A stretch of DNA of 18,177 nucleotides from Flavobacteriales bacterium (GCA_028823435.1 JAPKBK010000010.1:1-18177); one strand, 5' to 3'; numbered from the stretch's first letter, positions 6,437-15,034 are shown. Notes: generated from the sequence alone by a model not told the origin. A program made the numbers and translations.

Positions 6437-8410
6437 ATGCTAACAGTCACACAACTTGGGGTTCACTTTGGAGAACGGACACTATTCGAAGGATTAAACT
6501 TATTCATAGGTAAGAGGGAGAGGATAGGACTTGTCGGACGAAATGGTGCGGGGAAGTCAACCTTGATGTATATCCTTGCGGGGATAAACAAGCCATCTGA
6601 GGGAACTGTCAGCTATCCCAACGATTATAAGATAGGATACCTACCCCAGGAGATGGCACACAATGAAGGTGAAACCGTATTTAACGAAGCTGCGAGTGCC
6701 TTTGCTGAAGTAAAACAATTGGAAGCACGTATTTCGGAAATTACTGAAGAGATCTCTTCGAGACTGGATTATGAAAGCAGTGAGTACTCAAGGCTGATAG
6801 ATGAACTCACTGATGCCAATACGAGATTGGATATTATAGGCGCAGGCAATTTAGAGGAAAACATCCATCGTATTTTACAAGGTTTGGGCTTCAAAGATGA
6901 AGACTTACAAAGGAAAATGAGTGAGTTCAGCGGAGGATGGAAAATGAGAGTGGAGCTTGCAAAGCTTCTTTTAACGAACCCCAATCTTTTGCTGCTTGAC
7001 GAGCCTACAAATCATCTTGATATTGAGAGTATCGAGTGGTTAGAGGGTTTTCTAAAAAACTATGCTGGCGCTATTTTACTTATTTCACATGACAGGATGT
7101 TCCTGGATACTTTAACGGAAAGGACCATTGAAATAAGTCCATACAAATTATATGATTTTAAGGCGCCATATTCTAAGTACCAAGTTTGGAGAGAAGAGGA
7201 ACGTGAGAGGCAGTTGCAAGCATCAAAAAATCAAAAGAAGTACATTGAAGAGACGCAAGTGCTGATCAATAAATTTAGAGCCAAGAAAAACAAAGCCGCA
7301 TTTGCGCAATCTTTGATTAAAAAGCTTGACAAGCTAGAACGGGTAGAAGTCGACTCAGCAGACAATGCAAAAATTAAATTTCGGTTTCCGCCTGCACCCA
7401 GATCTGGAAAAGTGGTCTTTGAAGCCAAAGGGCTTTGCAAATCATTTGGGAACTTAGATGTCTTTAAGGGATTAGATTTCATTATGGCAAGGCAAGAAAA
7501 AGTAGCTTTTGTCGGGAAAAATGGTGCGGGGAAAACCACATTAACCAGAATATTACTCGGACTAGAATCGTTTGAGGGGGATCTCATCAAGGGACACAAT
7601 GTCGATATCGGTTATTACGCTCAAAATCAGGCTGAAGAATTAAACCCGAAAATTACCGTTCTCGAAACACTCGAAGCTGAAGTGACATTAGAGAGCAAGG
7701 TGAATCTTAGATCAATGCTGGGGTCCTTTCTCTTTTCAGGCGAGGACGTAGATAAGAAGGTAAGCGTATTAAGTGGAGGAGAGAAAGCCAGATTGGCGCT
7801 TTGTAAACTCTTACTTCACCCATATAACGTACTCATCTTGGATGAGCCTACGAACCACCTCGACTTAAAGTCAAAATCAGTGCTTAAAGAGGCTCTGGCA
7901 TCTTTTGATGGATCTCTCATCGTGGTGTCACACGACAGAGATTTCCTTTCTGGGTTAACGGAATTCGTCAATGAGGTGACGCCAAATGGATTGAAGCAAT
8001 ACATCGGAGATATCAAGAATTTCCTCCATATCAAGCATGCAGAAAGTATAGGCGCTTATGAGGCATCAAAAACTGGAGAAAGAACGTTAAGTAAGGGTAA
8101 GAAAAGTGTGTCTTCAACGAGAGAAGAAAAACAACCTTCAAACCACAAAGACGACTATGAAACTCGAAAATCCCGAGACAAGGCACTCAGGAAGGCCAGC
8201 AAAAATGTGGCGCGACTCGAGAAAGCAGTGTCAGAGGCTGAGGTCAACTTAAAATCGAAGAACGAGGAAGTCGCCAACGTTGATCCCAGCGATAGGAATA
8301 AGATGACTGAACTCAGTTATGAATTTGAGGAAATACAAAAGGTTCACGACGATCTTCTCGCAAACTGGGAAAAGGCACTGATTGAAAAAGAGAACCTTGA
8401 GAAAGGTTAA
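6437..8410 (+). CDS. ABC-F family ATPase (ribosome-associated type)
   Basis: A 657-aa soluble protein with two ATP-binding cassettes and no membrane segments. Cassette 1: Walker A GRNGAGKS (34-41), signature FSGGW (164-168), Walker B LLLLDEP (184-190) followed by TNHLD, and H-loop ISHDR. Cassette 2: Walker A GKNGAGKT (360-367), signature LSGGE (445-449), Walker B VLILDEP followed by TNHLD, and VSHDR. The basic, helical linker between them (about 240-310, with KNQKKYIEETQVLINKFRAKKNKAAFAQS) is the P-site tRNA-interaction motif region of ABC-F proteins. After 540 comes a lysine/serine-rich stretch and a C-terminal coiled coil (about 585-657), as in Uup/YheS-like members. ABC-F proteins act on the ribosome to relieve stalls or resist antibiotics; this one looks like a housekeeping type, but the subfamily cannot be fixed here. 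It follows the gldN terminator and is convergent with the pseudouridine synthase gene. Confidence 0.95.
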   Translation: MLTVTQLGVHFGERTLFEGLNLFIGKRERIGLVGRNGAGKSTLMYILAGINKPSEGTVSYPNDYKIGYLPQEMAHNEGETVFNEAASAFAEVKQLEARISEITEEISSRLDYESSEYSRLIDELTDANTRLDIIGAGNLEENIHRILQGLGFKDEDLQRKMSEFSGGWKMRVELAKLLLTNPNLLLLDEPTNHLDIESIEWLEGFLKNYAGAILLISHDRMFLDTLTERTIEISPYKLYDFKAPYSKYQVWREEERERQLQASKNQKKYIEETQVLINKFRAKKNKAAFAQSLIKKLDKLERVEVDSADNAKIKFRFPPAPRSGKVVFEAKGLCKSFGNLDVFKGLDFIMARQEKVAFVGKNGAGKTTLTRILLGLESFEGDLIKGHNVDIGYYAQNQAEELNPKITVLETLEAEVTLESKVNLRSMLGSFLFSGEDVDKKVSVLSGGEKARLALCKLLLHPYNVLILDEPTNHLDLKSKSVLKEALASFDGSLIVVSHDRDFLSGLTEFVNEVTPNGLKQYIGDIKNFLHIKHAESIGAYEASKTGERTLSKGKKSVSSTREEKQPSNHKDDYETRKSRDKALRKASKNVARLEKAVSEAEVNLKSKNEEVANVDPSDRNKMTELSYEFEEIQKVHDDLLANWEKALIEKENLEKG

Positions 8411-8429
8411 ATAATATTGAGTCTCTCTT

Positions 8430-9473
8430 TTATCTCGCTATTCCTTCGAGATACGTTTTCCATTTAGAAATGATTTCAGCCATATCTGCTGGGATATCAG
8501 ATTCAAAAGAAACGAATTCTTTTGTCCCAGGATGAATAAAGCCAAGCGTTTTTGCGTGAAGTGCCTGACGGGGTAGAATACTGAAACAATTGCGAAGGAA
8601 TGAATTGTACTTCCCTCCTGGCGAACCCTTCACAGCAACATTACCCCCATATCGTGGATCACCAAACAAAGGGTGACCGATATGTTGCATGTGAACACGG
8701 ATTTGGTGTGTTCTTCCTGTTTCAAGTTTACATTCTACCAAAGTGACGGGGCCCAATCTCTCAAGAACTCGATAATGCGTTACGGCATGCTTCCCTTCAT
8801 CTCCATCAACATAGACCGTTTGAACCGTCCTGTTGCTTCTAGAACGACCGACATGCCCTTCGATTCTTCCGTCTTCTCTTATGTCTCCCCATACGAGCGC
8901 ATGATATCGTCTTTCTACTGACCGCTCGAAGAATTGCTCACTAAGTTCGGTGAGGGAGCGCTCGGTCTTTCCTAACACCATAAGGCCAGTTGTATCTTTG
9001 TCTAACCTATGGACCAAACCTGGACGAGGCGTAGGTGACCCGGCGACAGATGGCAGATTCTGTAAATGATGAAGGATCCCATTAACTAAAGTCCCACTGT
9101 AGTTCCCGTGACCAGGGTGGACCACTAAATCTGTGGGTTTATTTAAGACTATAACCGTATCATCCTCATAAATGATATTGAGATCCATCTTCTCAGGAAC
9201 AAGTTCAAATTCATAAACAGGCTGAGGCAATTCAACAGTCACGACTTGGCCAGCCTTGATTTTAAAATTTGACTTCACAGATTTGCCATCAATACGGATG
9301 TATCCACATTTTGCGGCAATTTGCAATTTATTGCGCGAAATATTCGCGATTCGGCTTATGAGAAACTTATCGACCCGAAGCGGTTGTTGCCCCGGATCTG
9401 CTTCTATCCTGTGATGTTCAAAGAGCTCTTCTGACTCATCAATATTATCTTCAATATTATCTTCTTCACTCAT
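8430..9473 (-). CDS. rluD: RluD/RluA-family 23S rRNA pseudouridine synthase
   Basis: A 347-aa enzyme that converts specific uridines of large-subunit rRNA to pseudouridine (E. coli RluD modifies helix 69). An acidic N-terminal tail (MSEEDNIEDNIDESEE) precedes an S4 RNA-binding domain (about 31-83, RVDKFLISRIANISRNKLQ and GQVVTVELP). The catalytic domain follows: YEDDTVIVLNKPTDLVVHPG at about 102-121, then the active-site motif HRLDKDTTG (155-163) with the catalytic aspartate at D158, then the KLETGRTHQIRVH motif and GHPLFGDPRYGG. Length and domain order fit RluD rather than the shorter RluA or RsuA types. It is the last gene of the purL - PASTA - T9SS-cargo - rluD run, with an 11-base gap after the cargo gene. 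The exact target uridines cannot be read from sequence, so the symbol is family-level. Confidence 0.9.
   Translation of the reverse strand: MSEEDNIEDNIDESEELFEHHRIEADPGQQPLRVDKFLISRIANISRNKLQIAAKCGYIRIDGKSVKSNFKIKAGQVVTVELPQPVYEFELVPEKMDLNIIYEDDTVIVLNKPTDLVVHPGHGNYSGTLVNGILHHLQNLPSVAGSPTPRPGLVHRLDKDTTGLMVLGKTERSLTELSEQFFERSVERRYHALVWGDIREDGRIEGHVGRSRSNRTVQTVYVDGDEGKHAVTHYRVLERLGPVTLVECKLETGRTHQIRVHMQHIGHPLFGDPRYGGNVAVKGSPGGKYNSFLRNCFSILPRQALHAKTLGFIHPGTKEFVSFESDIPADMAEIISKWKTYLEGIAR
8431..8453 (+). terminator. Possible weak terminator after the ABC-F gene
   Basis: A perfect 7-bp stem, TATCTCG (8431-8437) and CGAGATA (8447-8453), around a 9-base loop, then CG and TTTT at 8456-8459. It begins 20 bases after the ABC-F stop and lies in the 3' end of the convergent pseudouridine synthase gene, overlapping that gene's stop codon. 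The T-run is short and offset, so termination would be inefficient. Confidence 0.35.
9440..9463 (-). repeat. Two tandem copies of a 12-base unit in the rluD 5' end
   Basis: Two perfect plus-strand copies of CAATATTATCTT (9440-9451 and 9452-9463) encode the repeated residues in the acidic N-terminal tail (NIEDNIDE). Because the unit is a multiple of three, copy-number change would alter tail length without a frameshift. It lies outside the S4 domain, so is probably neutral. Confidence 0.8.
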
Positions 9474-9484
9474 GTTAGATTTTT

Positions 9485-11443
9485 TTATTGAGGCAATATT
9501 ATAAGTTTTTTACCTGACGACTTAGACGTAGAAGTATTCAACATACCCACCCAATACATGCCCGCTGGGAGATGAGAAGTATCAATCGTTACTTTCATAG
9601 ATGGAGTTGATTCACCGCGCATGAGCTCCCTGCCATTCAAAGAATAGACTGACCAAACCATATCTTCATAGGTCCTAAATGATACTTCAGAAGAAGTAGG
9701 ATTGGGATAAAGCTCAGAGGAGATTTCACCATTAGCAACAGTCTCTATGTCATCGATACTTGATGGCAATACCTTTCCTGCTCTCAAAACAGGATGAACC
9801 ATCACGGAACCAGATATTTCTGAAGCGAGCCAATTGCTTCCTGGACTCAATTTATAATGAAGGTTACCTGCATTTGCATTTGAATTTTTATCTAACCCGA
9901 TATTTAATCGCTCTACATTCTGTTGAATGAACCCAACGTGAATAATACCGCTTACAGGTACAGGATTGTCATAGGCATAGTAGGCAAACACATCATATCC
10001 CTCAGTAAAATATTGTGGGGAGTGAAATTGATACATGATGTCGATTTGTTCCCCAGGAACACCTGCATCATCAGCCCAAACTTTAATGACGAACGTTTCC
10101 AATTCGGCATTGTCGTAAAAAGGCGTAAAGTGAATCAGCAATCCATCTAAGGTATCTGGAATCGCCAGTGGATATCGAACTGCGAGTTGGCCTCCAGTAG
10201 CTTCAAGAGCATAAGCTTTTTCGGCAGTGCCATCGTCGTATGCGTAATAATCTGTAAAGACCTGAGAGAAACCTATGCTGTCATTGTCATACACACCAGA
10301 TTGATTTGTATAGTATCCGACTTCATTTTCCCACAGTGAAACATCGAAAATCGCTGTTGAATCTGAGGAGGCTGGATTGAATAATATAGAGGCAGGATCA
10401 CCTTGAGAGTCCAGCAAATCAGCCATATATTCTGTCGAGAACGGCCCTTCTGAAACGCTCACGTTTTGAATAAATTCATTCTCAAAGGCAATGGGGTCCA
10501 AATCTTCAAGTTGAATAGAAATCCCAGTATTTTCTTGATTGTTGAGACCCATTCCGAAATTAGTATGTCCGACAACCAACGTGTCATTGATGAAAAATTC
10601 GGGATTGTCGGAATAGTGAGTCCAAGGCATCGCAGAGAACGATCTTAATAAAGTAAACGGTGGGTATTGAAATGCCAATTCTTCAATCGGATTGCCTGTA
10701 ATACCGTTCTCAGCGACAAACACGTAATCAATATGCCATAAATCTGCATTGCCCATTAACGTTCCATAGTTCCGGAATCTAAATTGAAAAGTGTTGTGGA
10801 GAAAAATGCCATCAGAAATGGGGATCACCACTTGCGTAAAGGATTCAGTTGTGATTTCAACGAGAGAATCCTGCCACACCCTTGTCCACAAGTCTCCTTC
10901 TGAACCTATGGATTTGAATTCCACAATTAAAGAGTCTTCTCCAAGGTCAGGCGCATTACCAATTCCACCTCCTTCGTACCAAAACGACAATGTCACGTCA
11001 TCATTTGCCGTCAGGCCACCTAAATATATTTCTCTCGACGTTAATGTATCCGCCCAGCCGTGCGCATCGATACCATTAAATTCATATGGATAGCCACCCG
11101 CATCTAATCCATCAAGCGTAACCACTCCTATCGTGGGTGGATTAAGTGCAAAAGTTGTGGTTCTTCTTACAGGGCTAGAATCCCATCTTACGAGCTCTGG
11201 CCTATCAACACCTGATTCCTCAAAAAAACTCGGCCAAGCAAAATCATCTAAAAATGGAAGCACCATCGGAGGGCTGCCACCACGAATCTGAAGATTTAAA
11301 GATGTGGCATGAGATTCAGACGGAAGCTCATTTGGCGTAAAAACCAAGTCGCGTTCGAGTTCCTGAGCACTGACTGAAGAAGGAAGCGCCACCAAAGAAA
11401 GGAAGAATATAGAGCTGAAAAACAGAGGGCAAATTCTTTTCAT
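9485..11443 (-). CDS. Secreted protein with T9SS type A C-terminal sorting domain
   Basis: A 652-aa exported protein. The signal peptide has basic residues (MKR), a hydrophobic core (FFSSIFFLSLVAL) and likely cleavage after SVSA, before QELERD. The C terminus, from residue 578, is a type A T9SS sorting domain: LYPNPTSSEVSF, then VYSLNGREL, then HLPAGMYWVGML and the ending KKLIILPQ. Such domains carry cargo through the T9SS and are usually removed or attached to the cell surface. The passenger is beta-rich and has segments often seen in Bacteroidota surface proteins: LPFLDDFAWPSF near residue 62, a GVVTLDGLDAGGYPYEF segment, an LSFWYEGGG-containing lectin-like region, and YAYDDGTAEKAYAL. No catalytic motif is evident. 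It begins 6 bases after the PASTA gene's stop and ends 11 bases before rluD, so it is probably co-transcribed with both. Its role is unknown; adhesion or an envelope structure is possible. Confidence 0.85.
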   Translation of the reverse strand: MKRICPLFFSSIFFLSLVALPSSVSAQELERDLVFTPNELPSESHATSLNLQIRGGSPPMVLPFLDDFAWPSFFEESGVDRPELVRWDSSPVRRTTTFALNPPTIGVVTLDGLDAGGYPYEFNGIDAHGWADTLTSREIYLGGLTANDDVTLSFWYEGGGIGNAPDLGEDSLIVEFKSIGSEGDLWTRVWQDSLVEITTESFTQVVIPISDGIFLHNTFQFRFRNYGTLMGNADLWHIDYVFVAENGITGNPIEELAFQYPPFTLLRSFSAMPWTHYSDNPEFFINDTLVVGHTNFGMGLNNQENTGISIQLEDLDPIAFENEFIQNVSVSEGPFSTEYMADLLDSQGDPASILFNPASSDSTAIFDVSLWENEVGYYTNQSGVYDNDSIGFSQVFTDYYAYDDGTAEKAYALEATGGQLAVRYPLAIPDTLDGLLIHFTPFYDNAELETFVIKVWADDAGVPGEQIDIMYQFHSPQYFTEGYDVFAYYAYDNPVPVSGIIHVGFIQQNVERLNIGLDKNSNANAGNLHYKLSPGSNWLASEISGSVMVHPVLRAGKVLPSSIDDIETVANGEISSELYPNPTSSEVSFRTYEDMVWSVYSLNGRELMRGESTPSMKVTIDTSHLPAGMYWVGMLNTSTSKSSGKKLIILPQ

Positions 11444-11449
11444 AGTGCT

Positions 11450-12220
11450 TTAGTTAAGGACCGTATTTAATACCAAATCTACGGAAGTTCCAGCTTTTAC
11501 AACTCCAGAAGATGAGGATGGATATTGACGAACAACAATAGCCCGTGCCGAGTCTTGTGAAGTAACCACACTGTCTCCAAATTCTACATAACCGATAGAA
11601 AGTGAAGATTCTGTTAGTTTTTCGGAAGCATCCACTAGATTTAAGCCTGAGAGCCATGGGATGCGAACGCTCCGAAGTGAAGATTTTCCTACGAATAAAA
11701 TTATTTTAGAATTGCGTTTGCGCCTGTCTTCAGGAGAAAGTAAAACCCCATTCGATTCCACTCTTACAACTTTACCATCAAGGATGACATTAGGCTCCTC
11801 TCGCTCCTCAACAATAAAGCCCTTTCTTTCAAGAATGTTTCTAGCCAATCCGGCATCTTGCCCTTCATAAACGGTGATGCGTTCTTGCGGAGGAATGATC
11901 CTGAAAGTTGTGAGGTACACGGGACGTCCGCTTTTAACTGAACTTTCAGCTGGAGGAGATTGCTCAAGGACTGTTCCAGGTATTGCAGAAGCGCTATATA
12001 CCGAGTCCAGATGAATGGGAAGGAGCGCCAAGTCTTCTATCACCATATAAGCGGAATCCATTGGCATACCGACGAGATAAGGAATGTGACGCTCAGACCA
12101 AGGTCGGCTGTTAAATTGCAAAAACAACATGCTCCCGCCGAGTATCAGAACCCAAGCTACGCCAACTACTAAAATAGTTTTTATAAATGTTTTACTAAAT
12201 ACAAATTGGCGTAAACTCAT
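11450..12220 (-). CDS. Membrane-anchored protein with three PASTA domains
   Basis: A 256-aa protein with a short cytoplasmic start, one transmembrane helix (about 14-35, KTILVVGVAWVLILGGSMLFLQF) and three PASTA-type repeats in the periplasm, about 45-106, 113-178 and 184-253. Each has the expected pattern: a start strand (HIPYLVGM, ITVYEGQD, IPWLSGLN), a helix (A-x-x-x-I-x-x-L type), then Q/R-x-P and a hydrophobic end strand (VYLTTF, IILFVG, VDLVLN). In other bacteria PASTA domains sit on Ser/Thr kinases and penicillin-binding proteins and can bind muropeptides; here there is no kinase or transpeptidase domain. Similar stand-alone PASTA proteins beside an RluD-type gene are, from memory, usual in Bacteroidota. 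It starts 18 bases after purL and ends 6 bases before the T9SS cargo gene. A cell-wall sensing or scaffolding role is inference. Confidence 0.88.
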   Translation of the reverse strand: MSLRQFVFSKTFIKTILVVGVAWVLILGGSMLFLQFNSRPWSERHIPYLVGMPMDSAYMVIEDLALLPIHLDSVYSASAIPGTVLEQSPPAESSVKSGRPVYLTTFRIIPPQERITVYEGQDAGLARNILERKGFIVEEREEPNVILDGKVVRVESNGVLLSPEDRRKRNSKIILFVGKSSLRSVRIPWLSGLNLVDASEKLTESSLSIGYVEFGDSVVTSQDSARAIVVRQYPSSSSGVVKAGTSVDLVLNTVLN

Positions 12221-12238
12221 GAAACGATCTATTGTAGA

Positions 12239-14491
12239 TTATAAATCCAGTGCTTCTTCAAATCCATTGTCATAGTAAGCCCGAAGCTCTGAACAAAAAC
12301 CGAAATGCTTTTCGTCAACGACGATTTTCCCCTTTGTAACATGCCCTAGAAGCACGGCACCCACTTTATTCGCATCGCAGACATCAAAAAAGTCATCCTG
12401 ATCTTCCTCCGCCAAAGTCACGATGATTCTACCCTGAGCTTCTCCGAATAAGAAGCCATCCAAACGAAGTTCATCGTCAGAAACAATATCAAAACCTAAC
12501 ATATCTGGCATAGACATTTCCAGCAAAGTAGTGAAAAGACCTCCATCACTTATATCGTGTGCTGCAGTCACAAGTTGCTTTGAAATCAGTGCTCTAATGC
12601 AAGTATGTAGCGCCGCTTCTGCATCTAAATTAAATTTAGGCGCTGGTGATTGTTTCACCCCCACCATATTTGCAAGGTATTCCGATGAGTTAATGCAATC
12701 TGACAGCTCTCCAAGATGGAAAATTAAATCACCTTTCTTTTTAAAGTTGAGGGACATATGTTGATCCCTATCCTGAATAATCCCCACCATACCTATTGTC
12801 GGTGTGGGGAAAACAGAGGTTGAGGTACCATCCGAATTCGCTGTTTGGTTATAAAAACTCACGTTGCCGCCGGTAACGGGTGTGCTGTACTTTTCACACG
12901 CTCGGGTCATTCCTTTAATTGCACCCACAAATTGCCAATACACTTCTGGGTTATATGGATTTCCGAAATTCAAGCAATTCGTAATTGCTGAAGGAGTGGC
13001 TCCTGTACAACTGATGTTTCGCGCAGCTTCAGAAACGGCTATGGCCGTTCCGATTTCCGGGTCCGCTTGGACATACCTTGCATTACAATCGACTGTGATG
13101 GCAAGCCCTTTTTTTGATCCTCGTACAGCAACCACCGCAGCATCTGAAGGCCGATTTGTGGTTCTATTGAGCGTACCTACCATGCTGTCATACTGTTCCC
13201 AAACCCACTTTTTAGACGCAATGTTCGGCAAGCAAATAAGATCATGAGCCAACGCCATGGCTTCATCTAATGAAGGGACTGGAACTGAGGCGGGATCAAA
13301 AGCCAACGATTCAGCATACGACGCAGGTTCAGAATATTCACGCTCGTAGACTGGGGCTCCACCACCTAGCACAAGTGTAGATGCTGGTACTTGCGCTACA
13401 ACTTCATCTGCAACAAAGAAGTTAATTGTATCCCCCTCGGTGACTTCTCCGATAGGAACGGCATGAAGGTCCCATTTGGCAAAAATATCCTCAACAATTT
13501 GCTCCTTTCCCTTTGCAACAACGACAAGCATTCTTTCCTGAGACTCTGAAAGAAGAATCTCAAATGGCTCCATGTCTGATTGACGTAATGGGACCCGGTC
13601 TAGATAGATATCCATACCCACATCCCCTGCAGCGCTCATCTCAGAAGTAGAACACGTAATGCCAGCAGCCCCCATGTCCTGCATCCCAACAATTGCATCG
13701 GATTTTGCAAGTTCAAGCGAAGCCTCCATCAGAAGTTTTTCTTGAAAAGGATCCCCCACTTGGACAGATGGCAAATCATTTGCACTGTCTTCCGTGATGT
13801 CTTTTGAAGCAAAAGAAGCACCTTGAATGCCGTCCTTTCCTGTATCTGAGCCTACAATATAAACAGCATTCCCAGGGCCTTTTGCTGTTGCAGAAATGAT
13901 TTCATTTGCATCTAACAGACCTACTGACATAGCGTTAACAAGGGGATTCACTTGGTAGCAAGGGTCGAAGAAAACTTCTCCCCCCACCACTGGAATCCCA
14001 AAACTATTTCCGTAATCTCCGATACCTTTTACAACGCCTTCAACCAACCATTTCGTACGTGGATGTTCTGGATCGCCAAATCGCAAACTGTTCAGTTGTG
14101 CAATCGGTCTGGCACCCATCGTGAAAATATCTCTATTGATACCACCCACACCAGTAGCTGCGCCTTGGTATGGCTCAATAGCAGATGGGTGATTGTGACT
14201 TTCAATCTTAAATGCGCACCCTATACCGTCACCCAAATCGATGATGCCCGCGTTCTCTTCGCCAGCTTTAACAAGCATTTGATCTCCATCCTTAGGGAGC
14301 GTCTTCAGCCATTTAATGGAATTCTTGTACGAGCAGTGTTCACTCCACATCACAGAGTATATACACATTTCCGTAAAATTCGGTATGCGGCCAAGAATCT
14401 TTTTGATGGCAGAAAACTCATCAGAAGTCAGGCCCATATCTTGAGCTTGTTTCAAGGTAGCCGGAGCAGTAGAGGCAGTGATGGTAGGCAT
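12239..14491 (-). CDS. purL: Phosphoribosylformylglycinamidine synthase, small-type PurL
   Basis: A 750-aa enzyme of purine biosynthesis that makes FGAM from FGAR, ATP and ammonia; small-type PurL works with PurQ (glutaminase) and PurS, neither of which is in the window. Motifs: SEHCSYKNS (50-58), KIESHNHPSAIEPYQGAATG (95-114, with H99 and H101), GGINRDIFTMGARP, MQDMGAAGITCS followed by EMSAAGDVGMD, NCLNFGNP, GGNVSFYNQ and, in the second half, AHDISDGGL. The length matches the B. subtilis-type enzyme (about 740 aa) and not the 1,300-aa fused E. coli type. The frame is open to 14599, but the ATG at 14491 (MPTITAS) gives the usual short N terminus before LTSDEFSAIKKILGR; the upstream stretch is not PurL-like and would overlap dtd. 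It is divergent from dtd and heads a probable four-gene minus-strand operon. Confidence 0.95.
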   Translation of the reverse strand: MPTITASTAPATLKQAQDMGLTSDEFSAIKKILGRIPNFTEMCIYSVMWSEHCSYKNSIKWLKTLPKDGDQMLVKAGEENAGIIDLGDGIGCAFKIESHNHPSAIEPYQGAATGVGGINRDIFTMGARPIAQLNSLRFGDPEHPRTKWLVEGVVKGIGDYGNSFGIPVVGGEVFFDPCYQVNPLVNAMSVGLLDANEIISATAKGPGNAVYIVGSDTGKDGIQGASFASKDITEDSANDLPSVQVGDPFQEKLLMEASLELAKSDAIVGMQDMGAAGITCSTSEMSAAGDVGMDIYLDRVPLRQSDMEPFEILLSESQERMLVVVAKGKEQIVEDIFAKWDLHAVPIGEVTEGDTINFFVADEVVAQVPASTLVLGGGAPVYEREYSEPASYAESLAFDPASVPVPSLDEAMALAHDLICLPNIASKKWVWEQYDSMVGTLNRTTNRPSDAAVVAVRGSKKGLAITVDCNARYVQADPEIGTAIAVSEAARNISCTGATPSAITNCLNFGNPYNPEVYWQFVGAIKGMTRACEKYSTPVTGGNVSFYNQTANSDGTSTSVFPTPTIGMVGIIQDRDQHMSLNFKKKGDLIFHLGELSDCINSSEYLANMVGVKQSPAPKFNLDAEAALHTCIRALISKQLVTAAHDISDGGLFTTLLEMSMPDMLGFDIVSDDELRLDGFLFGEAQGRIIVTLAEEDQDDFFDVCDANKVGAVLLGHVTKGKIVVDEKHFGFCSELRAYYDNGFEEALDL

Positions 14492-14526
14492 ATAATCCGT
14501 TATAAAATGCGTTTCAATTGAATAAG

Positions 14527-14534
14527 TAAAGGTA
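14527..14534 (-). promoter_or_regulatory. Possible -7 promoter element for the purL operon
   Basis: On the minus strand this reads TACCTTTA, five of the six fixed bases of the Bacteroidota TAnnTTTG element, 35 bases before the purL ATG. I found no good TTG partner at the usual upstream distance. The 90-base purL/dtd gap also holds the 10-base palindrome TTCAATTGAA (14513-14522), downstream of this site in the purL leader. Weak evidence. Confidence 0.25.
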
Positions 14535-14581
14535 GCAATGAGAAGCCATTTTAGAAGCGTTTCATGAGGTAACTTTCGCAC

Positions 14582-15034
14582 ATGAGAGCAGTTATTCAAA
14601 GGGTATCGAAATCTTCTGTTAAAGTCAATGGTGAGATCTTAGGCCAAACCGCACTGGGACTCCTTGTTTTACTAGGAATAGAAGACCTCGACAACGATGA
14701 GGATGTGCGCTGGTTGGCACGTAAAATAACTGAACTCAGGATTTTTTCGGACTCTGAAGAGAAAATGAATCTGAATATCGCTCAAGTTGGAGGTGATTTG
14801 TTAGTAATCTCTCAGTTTACGCTTCATGCCTCGACGAAAAAAGGGACAAGACCATCATTTATCAAAGCGGCGCGCCCTGAAAAGGCCATTCCACTTTATG
14901 AACGCTTTGTCAAAGAATGCGAAAACAACCTTGGAAAGGAAGTTTCAACCGGAAAATTTGGGGCAAATATGGAAGTGGAACTGATCAACGATGGACCTGT
15001 AACGATTGTAATTGACACGAAAAACAAAGCGTGA
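14582..15034 (+). CDS. dtd: D-aminoacyl-tRNA deacylase
   Basis: A 150-aa protein with the size and signature of DTD, which hydrolyses D-amino acids (and glycine mischarged on tRNA-Ala) from tRNA to prevent their entry into protein. It starts MRAVIQRVSKSSVKVNGE, the standard N terminus. The active-site motif SQFTLHA is at 77-83, followed by KKGTRPSF. The Gly-Pro motif that reaches across the dimer is NDGPVT at 136-141, with VTI at 140-142. No part is missing. It is divergent from purL (90-base gap) and convergent with nadE (6-base gap, 15035-15040), so it is probably a single-gene transcript. TAACTTTC (14570-14577), a partial -7 match, lies only 4 bases before the ATG; if it is used, the mRNA would be nearly leaderless, but no -33 partner is seen. 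Confidence 0.96.
   Translation: MRAVIQRVSKSSVKVNGEILGQTALGLLVLLGIEDLDNDEDVRWLARKITELRIFSDSEEKMNLNIAQVGGDLLVISQFTLHASTKKGTRPSFIKAARPEKAIPLYERFVKECENNLGKEVSTGKFGANMEVELINDGPVTIVIDTKNKA

Noticed and set aside
7231..7599. 122-residue minus-strand frame inside the ABC-F gene
   Set aside because: It lies over the linker and second Walker A coding region, which is clearly coding on the plus strand; a shadow frame.
13952..14521. 189-residue plus-strand open frame antisense to purL
   Set aside because: It lies wholly opposite well-conserved purL codons and crosses the purL start; its composition is unlike a natural protein and it matches no family.
14492..14599. 36-residue N-terminal extension of PurL
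   Set aside because: Not PurL-like, overlaps the dtd start, and the ATG at 14491 gives the normal family N terminus.
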